A stretch of DNA of 64,000 bases, taken from an uncultured Holophagaceae bacterium (GTDB taxonomy: Bacteria; Acidobacteriota; Holophagae; Holophagales; Holophagaceae). The notes below the pieces were generated by a model, which saw nothing but the letters and a program-made list of their open reading frames with translations, did not search any database and was not told where the DNA came from. Location: positions 20,110 through 84,109 of the forward strand of contig CAIOFF010000016.1 of assembly GCA_903857495.1 (NCBI GenBank), given 5' to 3'. The first letter of the stretch is position 1. Every line of letters starts with the position of its first letter. Below, piece by piece: positions 42,017 to 51,022 of the stretch. Made by a program: the position numbers and the translations under genes.

Positions 42017-42798
42017 GCGCCGCCCCGACTCCCCTGGCGACGATCCGGGCCACGGCCCTGGGCTACGCCCCCCGGGTGCTGCAGGGCCGGGGCTGGGTCA
42101 TGGCGGGCCTGGTCCTGATCCCCGTGGCCCTCACCCTCCTCATCTTCACCATCGTGCGCCTCAAGGGCGAAGGGCCTAACTCCGCCGAGGCCGTGAAGGT
42201 CTTCCACGAGGTGCTCGTCAAGATGATGCTGCCCATCATGGCTCTGGTGGCAGCTCCGGCGGGCATTCGCGAGGACCTGGAGCAGCGCACCCTGCCCCTG
42301 CTGCTGGTGCGCCCCGCCCCCGCCTGGGCACTGCCCCTAGGCAAGGGCCTGCCCTGGTTCGCCTGGGGCGCCCTCTGGTTGCTGGTGGGTGTCCTGGGCC
42401 TGCAGGCGCTGGGCGGCGACCCGGCGCAGCTGCTAGGCCGCCTGGTGGCCATGGTGGGCGCCTGGTGGGGCGAGCTGGCTCTCATGACCCTGGTGGGCCT
42501 GCTCTTCAAGCGGGGCACCCTGTGGGGCGCCCTCTACTTCTTCATCTGGGAGCCCCTGGTGCGGATCTTCCCACCCTTCCTGCAGCGGCTCACCTTCACC
42601 CACTACATCGAGAGCCTCGCGGGCAGCCGCGCCACCTCGGTGCAGACCAGCCAGCTGCTGGCCCAGGAGCAGGTGACGACCCATCCCCTCCTGGCCTTCC
42701 TCATCCTCGTGGCCTTCGGCGCCCTCTGCTGGGCCCTCGCCGGCTGGAAGCTCCAGCGCACCCCCGTGGGCCTCGCCGGCAGCGAAGCCGAGGGCTGA
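42013..42798 (+). CDS. ABC-2-type permease (second pair)
   Basis: 261 residues with about six membrane segments (VMAGLVLIPVALTLLIFTIV; MMLPIMALVAAPAGIREDLEQRTLPLLLVRP; WFAWGALWLLVGVLGLQAL; LLAFLILVAFGALCWALAGWKL). The EDLEQRTLPLLLVRPAP stretch is the ABC-2 coupling motif. Substrate is unknown; two ATPase/permease pairs in one operon suggest one heteromeric exporter or two related ones. Confidence 0.82.
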   Translation: MSAAPTPLATIRATALGYAPRVLQGRGWVMAGLVLIPVALTLLIFTIVRLKGEGPNSAEAVKVFHEVLVKMMLPIMALVAAPAGIREDLEQRTLPLLLVRPAPAWALPLGKGLPWFAWGALWLLVGVLGLQALGGDPAQLLGRLVAMVGAWWGELALMTLVGLLFKRGTLWGALYFFIWEPLVRIFPPFLQRLTFTHYIESLAGSRATSVQTSQLLAQEQVTTHPLLAFLILVAFGALCWALAGWKLQRTPVGLAGSEAEG

Positions 42799-42815
42799 AG
42801 AAGCTCCAGGGCAGC

Positions 42816-42843
42816 TTGCAAGTAAGCCAAAAAGGCCTAAAAT
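42816..42843 (+). promoter_or_regulatory. Likely promoter of the second AbrB/PIN pair
   Basis: TTGCAA (42816-42821) and TAAAAT (42838-42843) separated by 16 bp, 19 bp before the antitoxin ATG, in a short AT-richer stretch just after the ABC operon stop. Confidence 0.5.
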
Positions 42844-42862
42844 GTAAGGCAGAGGTAAAGCC

Positions 42863-43138
42863 ATGCGAACTGTTGCGACTTACCCGCCGATGGCTGACGT
42901 GGAGGCTACGGTAAGCTCCAAGGGCCAGGTGACCTTGCCGAAGGCCCTGCGGGAGAACCTCGGCATCCAGACCGGCAGCCGGATCCGGTTCAGCCTGACC
43001 TCCCACGGTGGCTTCCAGGGGGAACCCGTTCGGTACGACCTGGACGACCTCTGGAAGAAGGCTGACGCAGGCCCAAAGGCCCCGGGGGTCCTGAGCTTCG
43101 AGGACATGGATGCCGCCAAGGGCCGGAGGGAATGGTGA
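42863..43138 (+). CDS. AbrB/SpoVT-type antitoxin (second pair)
   Basis: 91 residues with the DNA-binding core VEATVSSKGQVTLPKALRENLGIQTGSRIRFSL and a C-terminal toxin-binding tail. The insertion GGFQGEPVRYDLDDLWKKAD before the tail makes it longer than the antitoxin at 30996. GAGG lies seven bases before the ATG. It overlaps the toxin ATG (TGATG). Confidence 0.85.
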   Translation: MRTVATYPPMADVEATVSSKGQVTLPKALRENLGIQTGSRIRFSLTSHGGFQGEPVRYDLDDLWKKADAGPKAPGVLSFEDMDAAKGRREW

Positions 43139-43533
43139 TGGTCGTCGCCGACACCTACGTCTGGGCCCGCGCCCACTTGAATGACAACCAGGCCCAGGCC
43201 AGGAAGGCCCGGAAGGCTCTGGCCGAGGCTCAGGGGAAGGGCGGAGTGTTCGTTCCCGTGCTCGTCCTGGCCGAGCTCTCCTGGGTCCTGCGGAGCGCCA
43301 AGTGGGATCGGGAGCGCATCCTGGAGGCCCTGGAGGCCCTGCTTCAGACCCGTGGGGTCACCGTCGAGGCTCCCGGACTGGTTCGAGAGGCCATCGAGGC
43401 GACCCGGGCCGGAGGGACCGGGGGTTTCGCCGACCACCTCATCGCCCAGGTTGGCCTCGCCAGCGGAGCCAGCGAGGTCATCACTTTCGATGGCAAGTTC
43501 GGCAAGGGCGAGCATGTCCGGCGGTTGAAGTAG
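43138..43533 (+). CDS. PIN-domain RNase toxin (second pair)
   Basis: 131 residues, VVADTYVWARAHLNDNQ at the start with first acidic Asp near 4, Glu in VLAELSWVL near 46, GGFADHLIAQ with Asp near 99 and TFDGKFGK with Asp near 118, so the active site looks complete. The ATG at 43138 is chosen because GGAGGG lies seven bases upstream and it overlaps the antitoxin stop; an ATG two codons upstream is also in frame. Distant from the other PIN protein in sequence. Confidence 0.85.
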   Translation: MVVADTYVWARAHLNDNQAQARKARKALAEAQGKGGVFVPVLVLAELSWVLRSAKWDRERILEALEALLQTRGVTVEAPGLVREAIEATRAGGTGGFADHLIAQVGLASGASEVITFDGKFGKGEHVRRLK

Positions 43534-43560
43534 GACACTGCGGGGTCCATTCATCCCGCT

Positions 43561-44547
43561 TCACGGCACCAGGACCACAGCGCCGGTGGTGGCGCGGGAC
43601 TCCAGGAGGGCGTGGGCCTGGGCGGCCTCGCGCAGGGGCAGCCGGGTGTGGATGTGGGCCCTGAGGATGCCCTGGGCATGGGCGTCGAAGAGGTCCTTGG
43701 CGGCGGTCCGCAGGGCCTCGGGTGTGGCGATGTGGTTGAAGAAGGTGGGCCGCTGCACGGCCAGGGAGCCGCGCCGACCCAGCTCCACCAGCTCCACAGC
43801 GGGCGGCGCGCCGCTGGCGCGGCCGAAGGAGGCCAGCAGGCCGAAGGGGGCCAGACTGTCCAGGGAGGCCTCCCAGGTGTCCTTGCCCGTGGAATCGAAG
43901 GCCGTGCCCACGCCGAGGCCTCCGGTGAGCTGCTTCACTTCGGCGGCCAGATCCGCATAGGAACCGCCCCGAGGCACGACGATGACCGCCTCAGCCCCCT
44001 CAGCCATCACGGCCTTGGCCTTCTCTGGCGTGCTGACGACGCCGATGACCCGGCCGCCCTCGTGGGTCAGCCACCGCGTCAGCAGCAGGCCCACACCACC
44101 GGCGGCCGCGTGCACCAGGACCCAGGGCCCGTTCTCCCGGCGCCAGACGCGGTGGACAAGCATGTGGGTGGTCAGGCCCTTGAAGAGCAGGGCGGCGGCC
44201 TGGTCGTCGGACACCGTGTCCGGCAGGGACACCAGGCGGTGGGCTGCGTAGTTCCGGGCCTCGGCGTAGGAGCCCGTGGGACCATCCACGTAAGCGACCC
44301 GCTGACCTACGGCCAGCCCGGTGACCCCTGCGCCCAGGCCCTCGACGACGCCCGCGGCCTCGAAGCCCAGGGGTGCCGGCAGGGTCACGGGGTAGAACCC
44401 CAGGCGCTGGTAGATGTCGATGAAGTTCACGCCGATGGCGGTGTTGCGGACGCGGACCTCACCAGGACCCGGGTCCGCCAGAGGAGCTTCCACCCACTGC
44501 AGCACCTCAGGGCCACCGGTTGCCTGGAACTGGATGCGATGGTTCAT
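43561..44547 (-). CDS. NADPH:quinone oxidoreductase (zinc-free MDR family)
   Basis: 328 residues: GroES-like N-terminal part (GEVRVRNTAIGVNFIDIYQRLGFYP ... PLGFEAAGVVEGLG) and Rossmann part with HAAAGGVGLLLTRWL near 148-162. The zinc-binding cysteines of true alcohol dehydrogenases are absent, as in quinone reductase (QOR/crystallin). The ATG at 44547 is chosen because GGAGG lies five bases upstream; an ATG four codons further up is in frame. It is divergent from the M16 peptidase. Confidence 0.9.
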   Translation of the reverse strand: MNHRIQFQATGGPEVLQWVEAPLADPGPGEVRVRNTAIGVNFIDIYQRLGFYPVTLPAPLGFEAAGVVEGLGAGVTGLAVGQRVAYVDGPTGSYAEARNYAAHRLVSLPDTVSDDQAAALLFKGLTTHMLVHRVWRRENGPWVLVHAAAGGVGLLLTRWLTHEGGRVIGVVSTPEKAKAVMAEGAEAVIVVPRGGSYADLAAEVKQLTGGLGVGTAFDSTGKDTWEASLDSLAPFGLLASFGRASGAPPAVELVELGRRGSLAVQRPTFFNHIATPEALRTAAKDLFDAHAQGILRAHIHTRLPLREAAQAHALLESRATTGAVVLVP

Positions 44548-44655
44548 GCGAACCTCCATGGGTTGTGAGTTTGGAGCAAGTAAGGGAATCAGGCCAAGGA
44601 ATCCCTCCAGGTATCGGCGCGGGTGGTCCAGGCCATTGGACGGTAGACTGGCGGG

Positions 44656-45924
44656 ATGGCCCTACCGCTCCCCACCGTCACGCCGGAAGGCACCGAGATC
44701 TACATCGAGCCGCTCCCGCACGTGCGGAGCTGCTCCGTGGGCTTCTGGGTGCGGCGCGGCTCGCGGCACGAAGGCCCGGCCGAGGAGGGCCTGGCCCACT
44801 TCCTGGAGCACACGGTCTTCAAGGGCACCGAGGCCTATCCCACCCCTGACGAGCTGGCCGCGGCCACGGACCGCCTGGGTGGCCATGTGGATGCCTTCAC
44901 GGGCAAGGAGGTCGCCTGCTTCTACGGCAAGGTGCTGGCGGAGCAGCTCCCCGAGCTGGTGCACCTGCTCGGCGACCTGCTGACGGCGCCCCGGTTCGAT
45001 CCCGAGGAGCTGGTGCGGGAGCGCAGCGTCATCCTGGAGGAGATCGCCCAGAGTGAGGACCAGCCCGACGACTGGGTCAGCGAGATGTTCTACGGCGGGT
45101 TCTGGGAGGGCACGCCCCTGGCGCACCCGATCCTGGGCCGACCCGAGCAGGTGGCCGAGTATGGCGCCAAGGAGGCCCGGGCCTTCTTCGACCACACCTA
45201 CCGGGCCCCGAACCTGGTGGTGGCGGCCGCGGGCGACATCGCCGAGGGGCCCTTTCTGGAGCTGCTCCAGCCCATTCTGGACCGCCTGCCCAAGACCACG
45301 GCCCATGCGCCCGAGGTGTTCGCGCAGAGCCGTCCCTTCCTTCGGAATGTGCGCCGCAAGGACCTCCAGCAGGCGAGCCTGGTGCTGGGCTTCCCCGCCC
45401 CGGGCCACCGCTCGCCGGACCGGGCTGCGACGCACCTCCTGAGCCATGTGCTCGGGGGCGGCATGGCCTCGCGCCTCTTCCTGGAGCTGCGCGAGCGGCG
45501 GGGCCTCTGCTACCAGGTGGGCAGCTACCTCAGCCCCTACGCCGACACGGGCGCCTTGCAGATCAGCGCCTCCTGCGCCCCGGCCCAGCTCCGCGAGCTG
45601 GTGCAGCGCACCATGGTCGAGTGCGCCCGCATCCGCGACCTGGGCGTGGGCGCGGACGAGCTCGAGCGGGCCAAGCTCCAGGCCCGTACGGGCCTCGTTT
45701 TCAGCCAGGAGAGCAGCAGCAGCCGGATGTTCAGCCTGGCCCACCAGGCCATCCACCAGGGCGGCCTCCGCAGCCTGGATCAGCAGATGGCTGAGATTGC
45801 GGCCGTCACCCTGGAGGACCTTTCGCGCATGGCCCAGACCCTGCTGGATCCCGCCCAGCTCGGCGTCAGCGTCCTCGGCAGCCGCGCCGGCTGCGACGTC
45901 CGCCCGCAGGATCTGGTCGCCTGA
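44656..45924 (+). CDS. M16-family zinc peptidase (processing-peptidase-like)
   Basis: 422 residues. Inverted zinc motif HFLEH (about 48-52, in [14 protein letters not shown]), third ligand in the downstream Glu-rich helix [16 protein letters not shown], and the second M16 half starting near 165 with [15 protein letters not shown] and [33 protein letters not shown]. Cytoplasmic, YmxG/PqqL-like. Its TGA overlaps the ATG of rlmN, so the two are coupled. Confidence 0.92.
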   Translation: MALPLPTVTPEGTEIYIEPLPHVRSCSVGFWVRRGSRHEGPAEEGLAHFLEHTVFKGTEAYPTPDELAAATDRLGGHVDAFTGKEVACFYGKVLAEQLPELVHLLGDLLTAPRFDPEELVRERSVILEEIAQSEDQPDDWVSEMFYGGFWEGTPLAHPILGRPEQVAEYGAKEARAFFDHTYRAPNLVVAAAGDIAEGPFLELLQPILDRLPKTTAHAPEVFAQSRPFLRNVRRKDLQQASLVLGFPAPGHRSPDRAATHLLSHVLGGGMASRLFLELRERRGLCYQVGSYLSPYADTGALQISASCAPAQLRELVQRTMVECARIRDLGVGADELERAKLQARTGLVFSQESSSSRMFSLAHQAIHQGGLRSLDQQMAEIAAVTLEDLSRMAQTLLDPAQLGVSVLGSRAGCDVRPQDLVA

Positions 45925-47039
45925 TGGTTGCCGGGGCCATGCCCTGGGACCGCCCCGCCCCGGAGCGGGAGGGACTGCCCTCGGCCTGGTCGCTGTTTCC
46001 AGAGGATCTCGCCGCCCTGGGCTGCCCCGGCAGCGCCCTGGAGACCTTCCGCCGCCTGCATCGGCCCTGGACCTGGGAAGCCGGCGCTCCGGTGCTCGGC
46101 CCCGCCATCCGCCGCTGGCTCGAAGCGGTCGCGGACCTCGCGCTGCCGGGCATCGTGGAGCGCGAGCCCTCCGAGGACGGGTCCACCAAGCTGGCCCTGG
46201 AGCTGGCGGACGGGAAGCGCATCGAGGCGGTCCACATGCCGCGCCGCGTGCGCAACCCCCGCGTGACCTACTGCGTCTCCAGCCAGGTGGGCTGCGCCAT
46301 GGGCTGCACCTTCTGCGCCACGGGCAGCATGGGCATCCTGCGCAACCTCCAGCCGGGCGAGATCCTGGGCCAGGTGCTGGCCATGATGGCGGCGCTCGGG
46401 CCCACCCGGGGCCACGAGCTGACCCTGGTGTTCATGGGCATGGGCGAGCCCCTCCACAACCTGGAGCACCTGCACCGCGCCATCCGCCTGCTCTGCCACC
46501 CCGCGGGCCTGGGCCTGGGCAAGGGCCGCATCACTGTGAGCACCTCGGGGCTGGTGAGCGGCATCGAGAAGCTGGCGACCCTGGAGCCGCGCCCGCTGCT
46601 GGCCCTCAGCCTCAACGCCACCACGGACGAGGCCCGCAGCCGCACCATGCCCGTGAACCGCGTGTGGAACCTGGCCCGCCTGCGCGAGGCCCTGGACACC
46701 TGGGGCCCCCGCCGTGGCGAGAAGTTCACCTTCGAGTACGTGCTCATCGCCGGGGAGAACGACACCCAGAACGATGCGGAGCGCCTGGCGGACTGGCTGG
46801 GGGACCTGCGCCCGGCGCACAACTTGAACCTCATCCCCCTCAACGAGCACGACGCCAGCACCCTGCGCCCCCCGGACGAGGCTCGCGTCCAGGCGTTCGC
46901 CGGGTGGCTCAAGGCCCGGGGCTGTTTCGTCACCGTCCGCCGCAGCCGCGGCCGCGACATCCAGGGCGCCTGCGGGCAGCTGGTGAAGGCGGCCGGCGTG
47001 GGGCGCAAGGTCAACGAGGCCAGGCAGGAACGGGAATAG
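45924..47039 (+). CDS. rlmN: 23S rRNA (adenine-2503-C2)-methyltransferase
   Basis: Radical-SAM enzyme that methylates A2503 of 23S rRNA, and in some bacteria A37 of tRNA. 371 residues with the cluster motif [21 protein letters not shown] (CxxxCxxC), [18 protein letters not shown] and the C-terminal [13 protein letters not shown] containing the methyl-accepting Cys. Only distantly RlmN-like at the N-terminus, but all catalytic elements are present. ATG overlaps the M16 peptidase stop. Confidence 0.92.
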   Translation: MVAGAMPWDRPAPEREGLPSAWSLFPEDLAALGCPGSALETFRRLHRPWTWEAGAPVLGPAIRRWLEAVADLALPGIVEREPSEDGSTKLALELADGKRIEAVHMPRRVRNPRVTYCVSSQVGCAMGCTFCATGSMGILRNLQPGEILGQVLAMMAALGPTRGHELTLVFMGMGEPLHNLEHLHRAIRLLCHPAGLGLGKGRITVSTSGLVSGIEKLATLEPRPLLALSLNATTDEARSRTMPVNRVWNLARLREALDTWGPRRGEKFTFEYVLIAGENDTQNDAERLADWLGDLRPAHNLNLIPLNEHDASTLRPPDEARVQAFAGWLKARGCFVTVRRSRGRDIQGACGQLVKAAGVGRKVNEARQERE

Positions 47040-47194
47040 AAGCCGGGGTTTCAATCCGCCTTGAGAACCTGAGGCAGGGGGGCGCATGGGCCGAGTTCAG
47101 GGCAAGGACTCTTTCACACGCATTTTCCTTATCCCCGTCCATCTGCTGCGTTCTCCCCTTTGCCTTTTCTCCCCGTTCCAGGGACTCTTTTGTC

Positions 47195-47650
47195 ATGCGC
47201 ATCCCGGTTCATCAGCTCCCCCACGGCCTCGGCCTCGACCTGCCCTCGGCGGCCACGGCCCACGCGGCGGGCATGGACCTGCGGGCGGCGCTACCTGAGG
47301 GTGAGGTCTGGGCGCTGGCACCTGGCGCGCGGCGGCTCGTGCCCACGGGCCTGGTGCTGGCCATCCCGCCGGGCTTCGAGGCCCAGGTGCGGCCCCGCTC
47401 GGGACTGGCGCTGAAGCACGGCATCACGGTGCTGAACGCCCCCGGCACCATCGACGCGGACTACCGTGGCGAGGTGCAGGTGCTGCTCGTCAACCACGGC
47501 GACCTGTCCTTCGAGCTGCGCCGCGGCGAGCGCATCGCCCAGCTGCTGGTGGCCCCCGTGGCCAGCTGGACCTGGATCCCCGAGCCCAGCGTCGAAGCTC
47601 TGGGCGACACCGAGCGCGGCAGCGGTGGCTACGGCAGTACCGGGCGCTGA
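47195..47650 (+). CDS. dut: dUTP diphosphatase
   Basis: Hydrolyses dUTP to dUMP, keeping uracil out of DNA and supplying dTMP synthesis. 151 residues, trimeric type, with all five motifs: [43 protein letters not shown] and [10 protein letters not shown]. The ATG at 47195 gives the family start ([17 protein letters not shown]). The Shine-Dalgarno is weak (AGGGA about 12 bases upstream). A 155-bp non-coding gap precedes it, in which I see no other feature. Confidence 0.95.
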   Translation: MRIPVHQLPHGLGLDLPSAATAHAAGMDLRAALPEGEVWALAPGARRLVPTGLVLAIPPGFEAQVRPRSGLALKHGITVLNAPGTIDADYRGEVQVLLVNHGDLSFELRRGERIAQLLVAPVASWTWIPEPSVEALGDTERGSGGYGSTGR

Positions 47651-47662
47651 AAAGTAAAAACG

Positions 47663-47740
47663 CTCGCAGAGGGCGCTGAGAAGCGCGCGGAGAGCGCAGA
47701 AGTCCTCTGCGAATCTCTGCCCCTCCGCCGCCTCTGCGAG
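47663..47740. repeat. CTCTGCG-type intergenic inverted repeat
   Basis: Perfect 10-bp arms CTCGCAGAGG (47663-47672) and CCTCTGCGAG (47731-47740), with several internal CTCTGCG/GCGCAGA units in both orientations, lying between dut and the next gene. It differs from the two GGCTGTC-type repeats. Similar arrays of GCAGAG units occur as dispersed intergenic repeats in various environmental bacteria (recollection, not a search). Confidence 0.7.
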
Positions 47741-47813
47741 AGCTGTTGCTTTGGTTTTCCTGGAATACCGGTCATGACAGGAATAAGATCGGTGTTGCAC
47801 CACCGGAGATCCC

Positions 47814-48572
47814 ATGCGCCGCACCGCCCTTGCCCTTTCCCTTGCTGTCCTGCCCGCCTTCGCCGGGGAGCCGCTGGCCTACCAGGACGGTCCCACGAAG
47901 CTGGCGGGCTACCTGGCCCGGCCTGCCGAGACCAAGGGCAAGGGGCCGGGTGTGGTCGTGGTCCACCAGTGGATGGGCCTCTCGGATCACGAGCGCCGGG
48001 TCTCCGAGGATCTGGCCAAGCTGGGCTATGTGGCCCTGGCGGCGGACATCTACGGCGAAGGCGTGCGTCCCAAGTCCGGTGGCGAGGCCGGCAAGCTGGC
48101 CGGCACCTACAAGGGCGACCGCGCCCTCTACCGGCGCCGTGTGGCCGCGGCCATTGCGGCCCTGAAGGCGCAGAAGGATGTGGACGGCTCCCGGGTGGCG
48201 GTCATCGGCTACTGCTTCGGCGGCACCGGCGCTCTCGAGGCCGCCCGGGCGGGCCTGCCCGTGAAGGTTGTGGTCTCCCTCCATGGCGGCCTGGACGTGC
48301 CTGGGACCTACGTGCCGGGGCCCATCACGGCCAAGGTGCTGGTCTGCCACGGGGCTGACGATCCCTACGAACCCGCCGCCGAAGTGGCGGCCTTCCAGGA
48401 CGAGATGCGGAAGGCCAAGGCCGACTATGTCTTCATCGCCTACGCCGGAGCCGTCCACGCCTTCACGCAGAAGGAGGCCGGCAACGACAACAGCAAGGGC
48501 GCGGCCTACAACGAGGCGGCCCACCGCCGCAGCTGGCGGCACCTGCAGGACTTCTTCAAGGAAAACCTTTAG
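47814..48572 (+). CDS. Dienelactone hydrolase family protein, exported
   Basis: 252 residues: signal peptide ALALSLAVLPAFAG (about 5-18), then the DLH fold with VVVHQWMGLSDHERRVSEDLAKLGYVALAADIYGEG, the nucleophile motif GYCFGGTGALE (Cys near 138), acid in CHGADDPYEPAAEV and His in YAGAVHAFTQKEAGN. Cys as nucleophile is the family standard. Substrate is unknown. The next gene, the M28 peptidase, is on the same strand 38 bp away. Confidence 0.88.
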   Translation: MRRTALALSLAVLPAFAGEPLAYQDGPTKLAGYLARPAETKGKGPGVVVVHQWMGLSDHERRVSEDLAKLGYVALAADIYGEGVRPKSGGEAGKLAGTYKGDRALYRRRVAAAIAALKAQKDVDGSRVAVIGYCFGGTGALEAARAGLPVKVVVSLHGGLDVPGTYVPGPITAKVLVCHGADDPYEPAAEVAAFQDEMRKAKADYVFIAYAGAVHAFTQKEAGNDNSKGAAYNEAAHRRSWRHLQDFFKENL

Positions 48573-48610
48573 GAGGCTGGAACGGCTAAGGTGGACCCTG
48601 GGAGGCCGCC

Positions 48611-50140
48611 TTGAAACCGATCCTGCTCGCCCTGCTCGCCTGTCTCACTCTGGAGGCCCAGGCACCGCGCCTGGATGAGCGGACTGTGCGGGCCCACCTG
48701 GCCTTCCTCGCGGATGATGTGCTCGAGGGCCGCGGCACCGGGCAGCGGGGCGGCGAGCTGGCCGTGCGCTACCTGGAGACCCAGCTGCAGGCGCTCGGCC
48801 TGGCGCCCGCGAACGGCGCCAGCTACCGCCAGAAGGTCGCGCTGGCGGGCCTGCGCCTGGAGCCGGCGGCCAGCAGCCTGCGGTTCGAGGGGCCGCAGGG
48901 CGTGCTGACGCCGGCCCTGGGCGACGAACTCGCCCTGGGCGCGGCGGCTCCCGAAGTGCTGCTACCCGTCGACGCGCCGCTGGTCTTCGTGGGCCATGGG
49001 ATTGCCGACGGCCACCGGGATGACTACAAGGGCCTGGACGTGCGCGGCCGCATCCTGGTGATGCTGGTGGGCGACCGGAAGAACGGCCCACCCCTGCCGC
49101 TCTGCTGCGAGGCGGAGAACTATGAGGGACGCTGGACCTACAAGTTCGAGGAGGCCCGCCGCCGGGGCGCCGCGGGGGCGCTGCTGATCCACACGGACGC
49201 TTCGGCGGGCTACGGCTGGGCGGTGGTGCGGAACAGCTGGTCCCAGGAGCGCTTCCAGCGCGCGGGCTCAGGCCAGCCCGGCGCCGTGCAGGGCTGGCTC
49301 ACGGAGGCCGCGGCCCGGCGCCTCTTCGCGCTGGCCGGGCAGGAGCTCCCGGCCCTCATTGCCGGGGCGGACGCGCTGACCTTCCAGCCGGTGCCGCTGG
49401 CCCTCCGGGCCCGGGGCACCGTGCGCTCCACGGTGCGCAGCCTGGAGCAGTGGAACGTCGCCGGCCTGCTGCGCGGGCGGGATCCGCAGCGAGCCCGGGA
49501 GCTGGTGATCTTCTCGGCCCACTGGGACCACTTCGGCAAGGGTGCCGACGGGGCCATCTACGCCGGGGCCGTGGACAATGCCACGGGCTGTGCGGGGGTG
49601 CTGGCGATCGCCAAGGCCCTGGCTTTGAAACCGCCGGCACGCAGCGTGCTGTTCTTCTTCCCCTGCGCGGAAGAGCAGGGCCTGCTGGGCTCGGCGGCCT
49701 ATGTGGAGGCGCCCCTCAGGCCCCTGGCCCGCACCCGGCTGGTGATCAACCTGGAGAGCCTCAACGTGGTGGGACCCACCCGGGACATCGGGCTGCTGGG
49801 CTCCTCCGAGCCCGCGCTCCTGAAGCTCTGCGTTAAGGCCGCAGCGGCCTCGGGGCTGGTCCTCACGCCGCCCAAGGCTGACCCCGCGGGACTTTGCTTC
49901 CGCTCGGATCACTTCCCCTTCGCAAAGGCTGGCGTGCCTGCGCTGTCCCCGGGCTTCTCTCTGGATGGCGGCTGGGACTACCTGGGCGACAAGGCCACTG
50001 CCCAGGCCAAGGCGGCGGCCTTCATGACCCGCTACCACCGGCCCACGGACCGCTACAATCCCGCCTGGAACCTGGAGGGGATGCTGCAGCAGCTGCGCTT
50101 CGCGTTGGAGCTGGGTCGATTGGCGGCTACCGCCCCGTAG
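48611..50140 (+). CDS. Exported M28-family zinc aminopeptidase
   Basis: 509 residues: signal peptide KPILLALLACLTLEAQA (about 2-18), a PA-like insertion near 110-250 (DAPLVFVGHGIADGHRDDYKGLDVRGRILVMLVGD), then the M28 core with SAHWDHFG (first zinc ligand), AGAVDNATGCAGVL (bridging Asp), PCAEEQGLLGS (catalytic and zinc Glu) and RSDHFPFAKAGVPAL (last His). TTG start supported by GGGAGG five bases upstream. Its 3' end overlaps the convergent membrane-protein gene by 14 bp. Confidence 0.9.
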   Translation: MKPILLALLACLTLEAQAPRLDERTVRAHLAFLADDVLEGRGTGQRGGELAVRYLETQLQALGLAPANGASYRQKVALAGLRLEPAASSLRFEGPQGVLTPALGDELALGAAAPEVLLPVDAPLVFVGHGIADGHRDDYKGLDVRGRILVMLVGDRKNGPPLPLCCEAENYEGRWTYKFEEARRRGAAGALLIHTDASAGYGWAVVRNSWSQERFQRAGSGQPGAVQGWLTEAAARRLFALAGQELPALIAGADALTFQPVPLALRARGTVRSTVRSLEQWNVAGLLRGRDPQRARELVIFSAHWDHFGKGADGAIYAGAVDNATGCAGVLAIAKALALKPPARSVLFFFPCAEEQGLLGSAAYVEAPLRPLARTRLVINLESLNVVGPTRDIGLLGSSEPALLKLCVKAAAASGLVLTPPKADPAGLCFRSDHFPFAKAGVPALSPGFSLDGGWDYLGDKATAQAKAAAFMTRYHRPTDRYNPAWNLEGMLQQLRFALELGRLAATAP

Positions 50141-51011
50141 TAATGGCTTCGTGGGCCGGGCCGCCGGCCTTCACCTTGCTGTAGTCCAGCTGGCTGCCCC
50201 GCAGGCTGTGGGGGATCACGTAGACCACGATCATGGCCACCGTGGCCAGGGCCACGCCCACGCGGCTCCAGGCCTCCCGGGGATGCACGCGGGGGCCGGC
50301 CGCCAGGGCCGCCAGCACCCAGGCCAGCCACATGAGCAGGGTCTTGTTGTCCGTGAGGTCGTAGCCGTAGGGCCAGCCGGTCCAGTAGGCCCCGAAGGCG
50401 TGCTTCTGCACCATGGGGCCCAGGATGAGGCCGCCCACAGTCATGAAGGCCAGGGTCACCCACAGGTGGCGGCGGGGCACGGTCTGGCCGAAGAGGCAGC
50501 CGAGAGCCGTGCGGAGGCCCAGCATCACCGCCAGGAACATCATGGTGATGTGGGGCAGCAGCACCGTGAGCGGCACGGGACCCTTGAAGCGCAGCACGAT
50601 GGGATCGACCTTGGGGATGCGCAGGAGCTCCGGACCCGCGCCCACTTCCACGGTGTATTCCACCTTGCCCGCCGGGGGCTGGATGGGCAGGTAGCCGGCG
50701 AGCTCGGCCTTGCCGTTCTTGGTCTCCTGGACCAGGGGCTGGCGGGTCCAGGCCTCCTGGGTAGGGAAGTGCCGCCAGACCAGCGTGCCGGGCACGCCAG
50801 CATCCGGCAGGGCCACGCGGGCTTCGTGGGTGGTCTCCTGGCTACGGACGAGGCTGTAGGCCACCTCCTTGCCCGCGATGGCAGCCTTGCCGCGCAGGGG
50901 GTAGGTGGGGCCAGTCTTGCGCTGATAGATCAAGGCGGTGGCCATGAGCAGCACGGCGGCGGTCCAGAGGAGGACGCTGCGGGTTCGGGAGATCGGGGTC
51001 GTCGTGGCCAT
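50127..51011 (-). CDS. Membrane protein of unknown function
   Basis: 294 residues. One N-terminal hydrophobic helix (about 12-28), an exported-side domain (about 35-140, with GTLVWRHFPTQEAWTRQPLVQ and AGYLPIQPPAGKVEYTVEVG), then four helices (LTVLLPHITMMFLAVMLGL, LWVTLAFMTVGGLILGPMV, LLMWLAWVLAALAAG, VGVALATVAMIVVYVIPH). No family recognised. It converges with the peptidase and overlaps its stop by 14 bp. 11 bp separate it from rsmH. Confidence 0.65.
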   Translation of the reverse strand: MATTTPISRTRSVLLWTAAVLLMATALIYQRKTGPTYPLRGKAAIAGKEVAYSLVRSQETTHEARVALPDAGVPGTLVWRHFPTQEAWTRQPLVQETKNGKAELAGYLPIQPPAGKVEYTVEVGAGPELLRIPKVDPIVLRFKGPVPLTVLLPHITMMFLAVMLGLRTALGCLFGQTVPRRHLWVTLAFMTVGGLILGPMVQKHAFGAYWTGWPYGYDLTDNKTLLMWLAWVLAALAAGPRVHPREAWSRVGVALATVAMIVVYVIPHSLRGSQLDYSKVKAGGPAHEAITTGR

Positions 51012-51022
51012 AGCCGAACATT

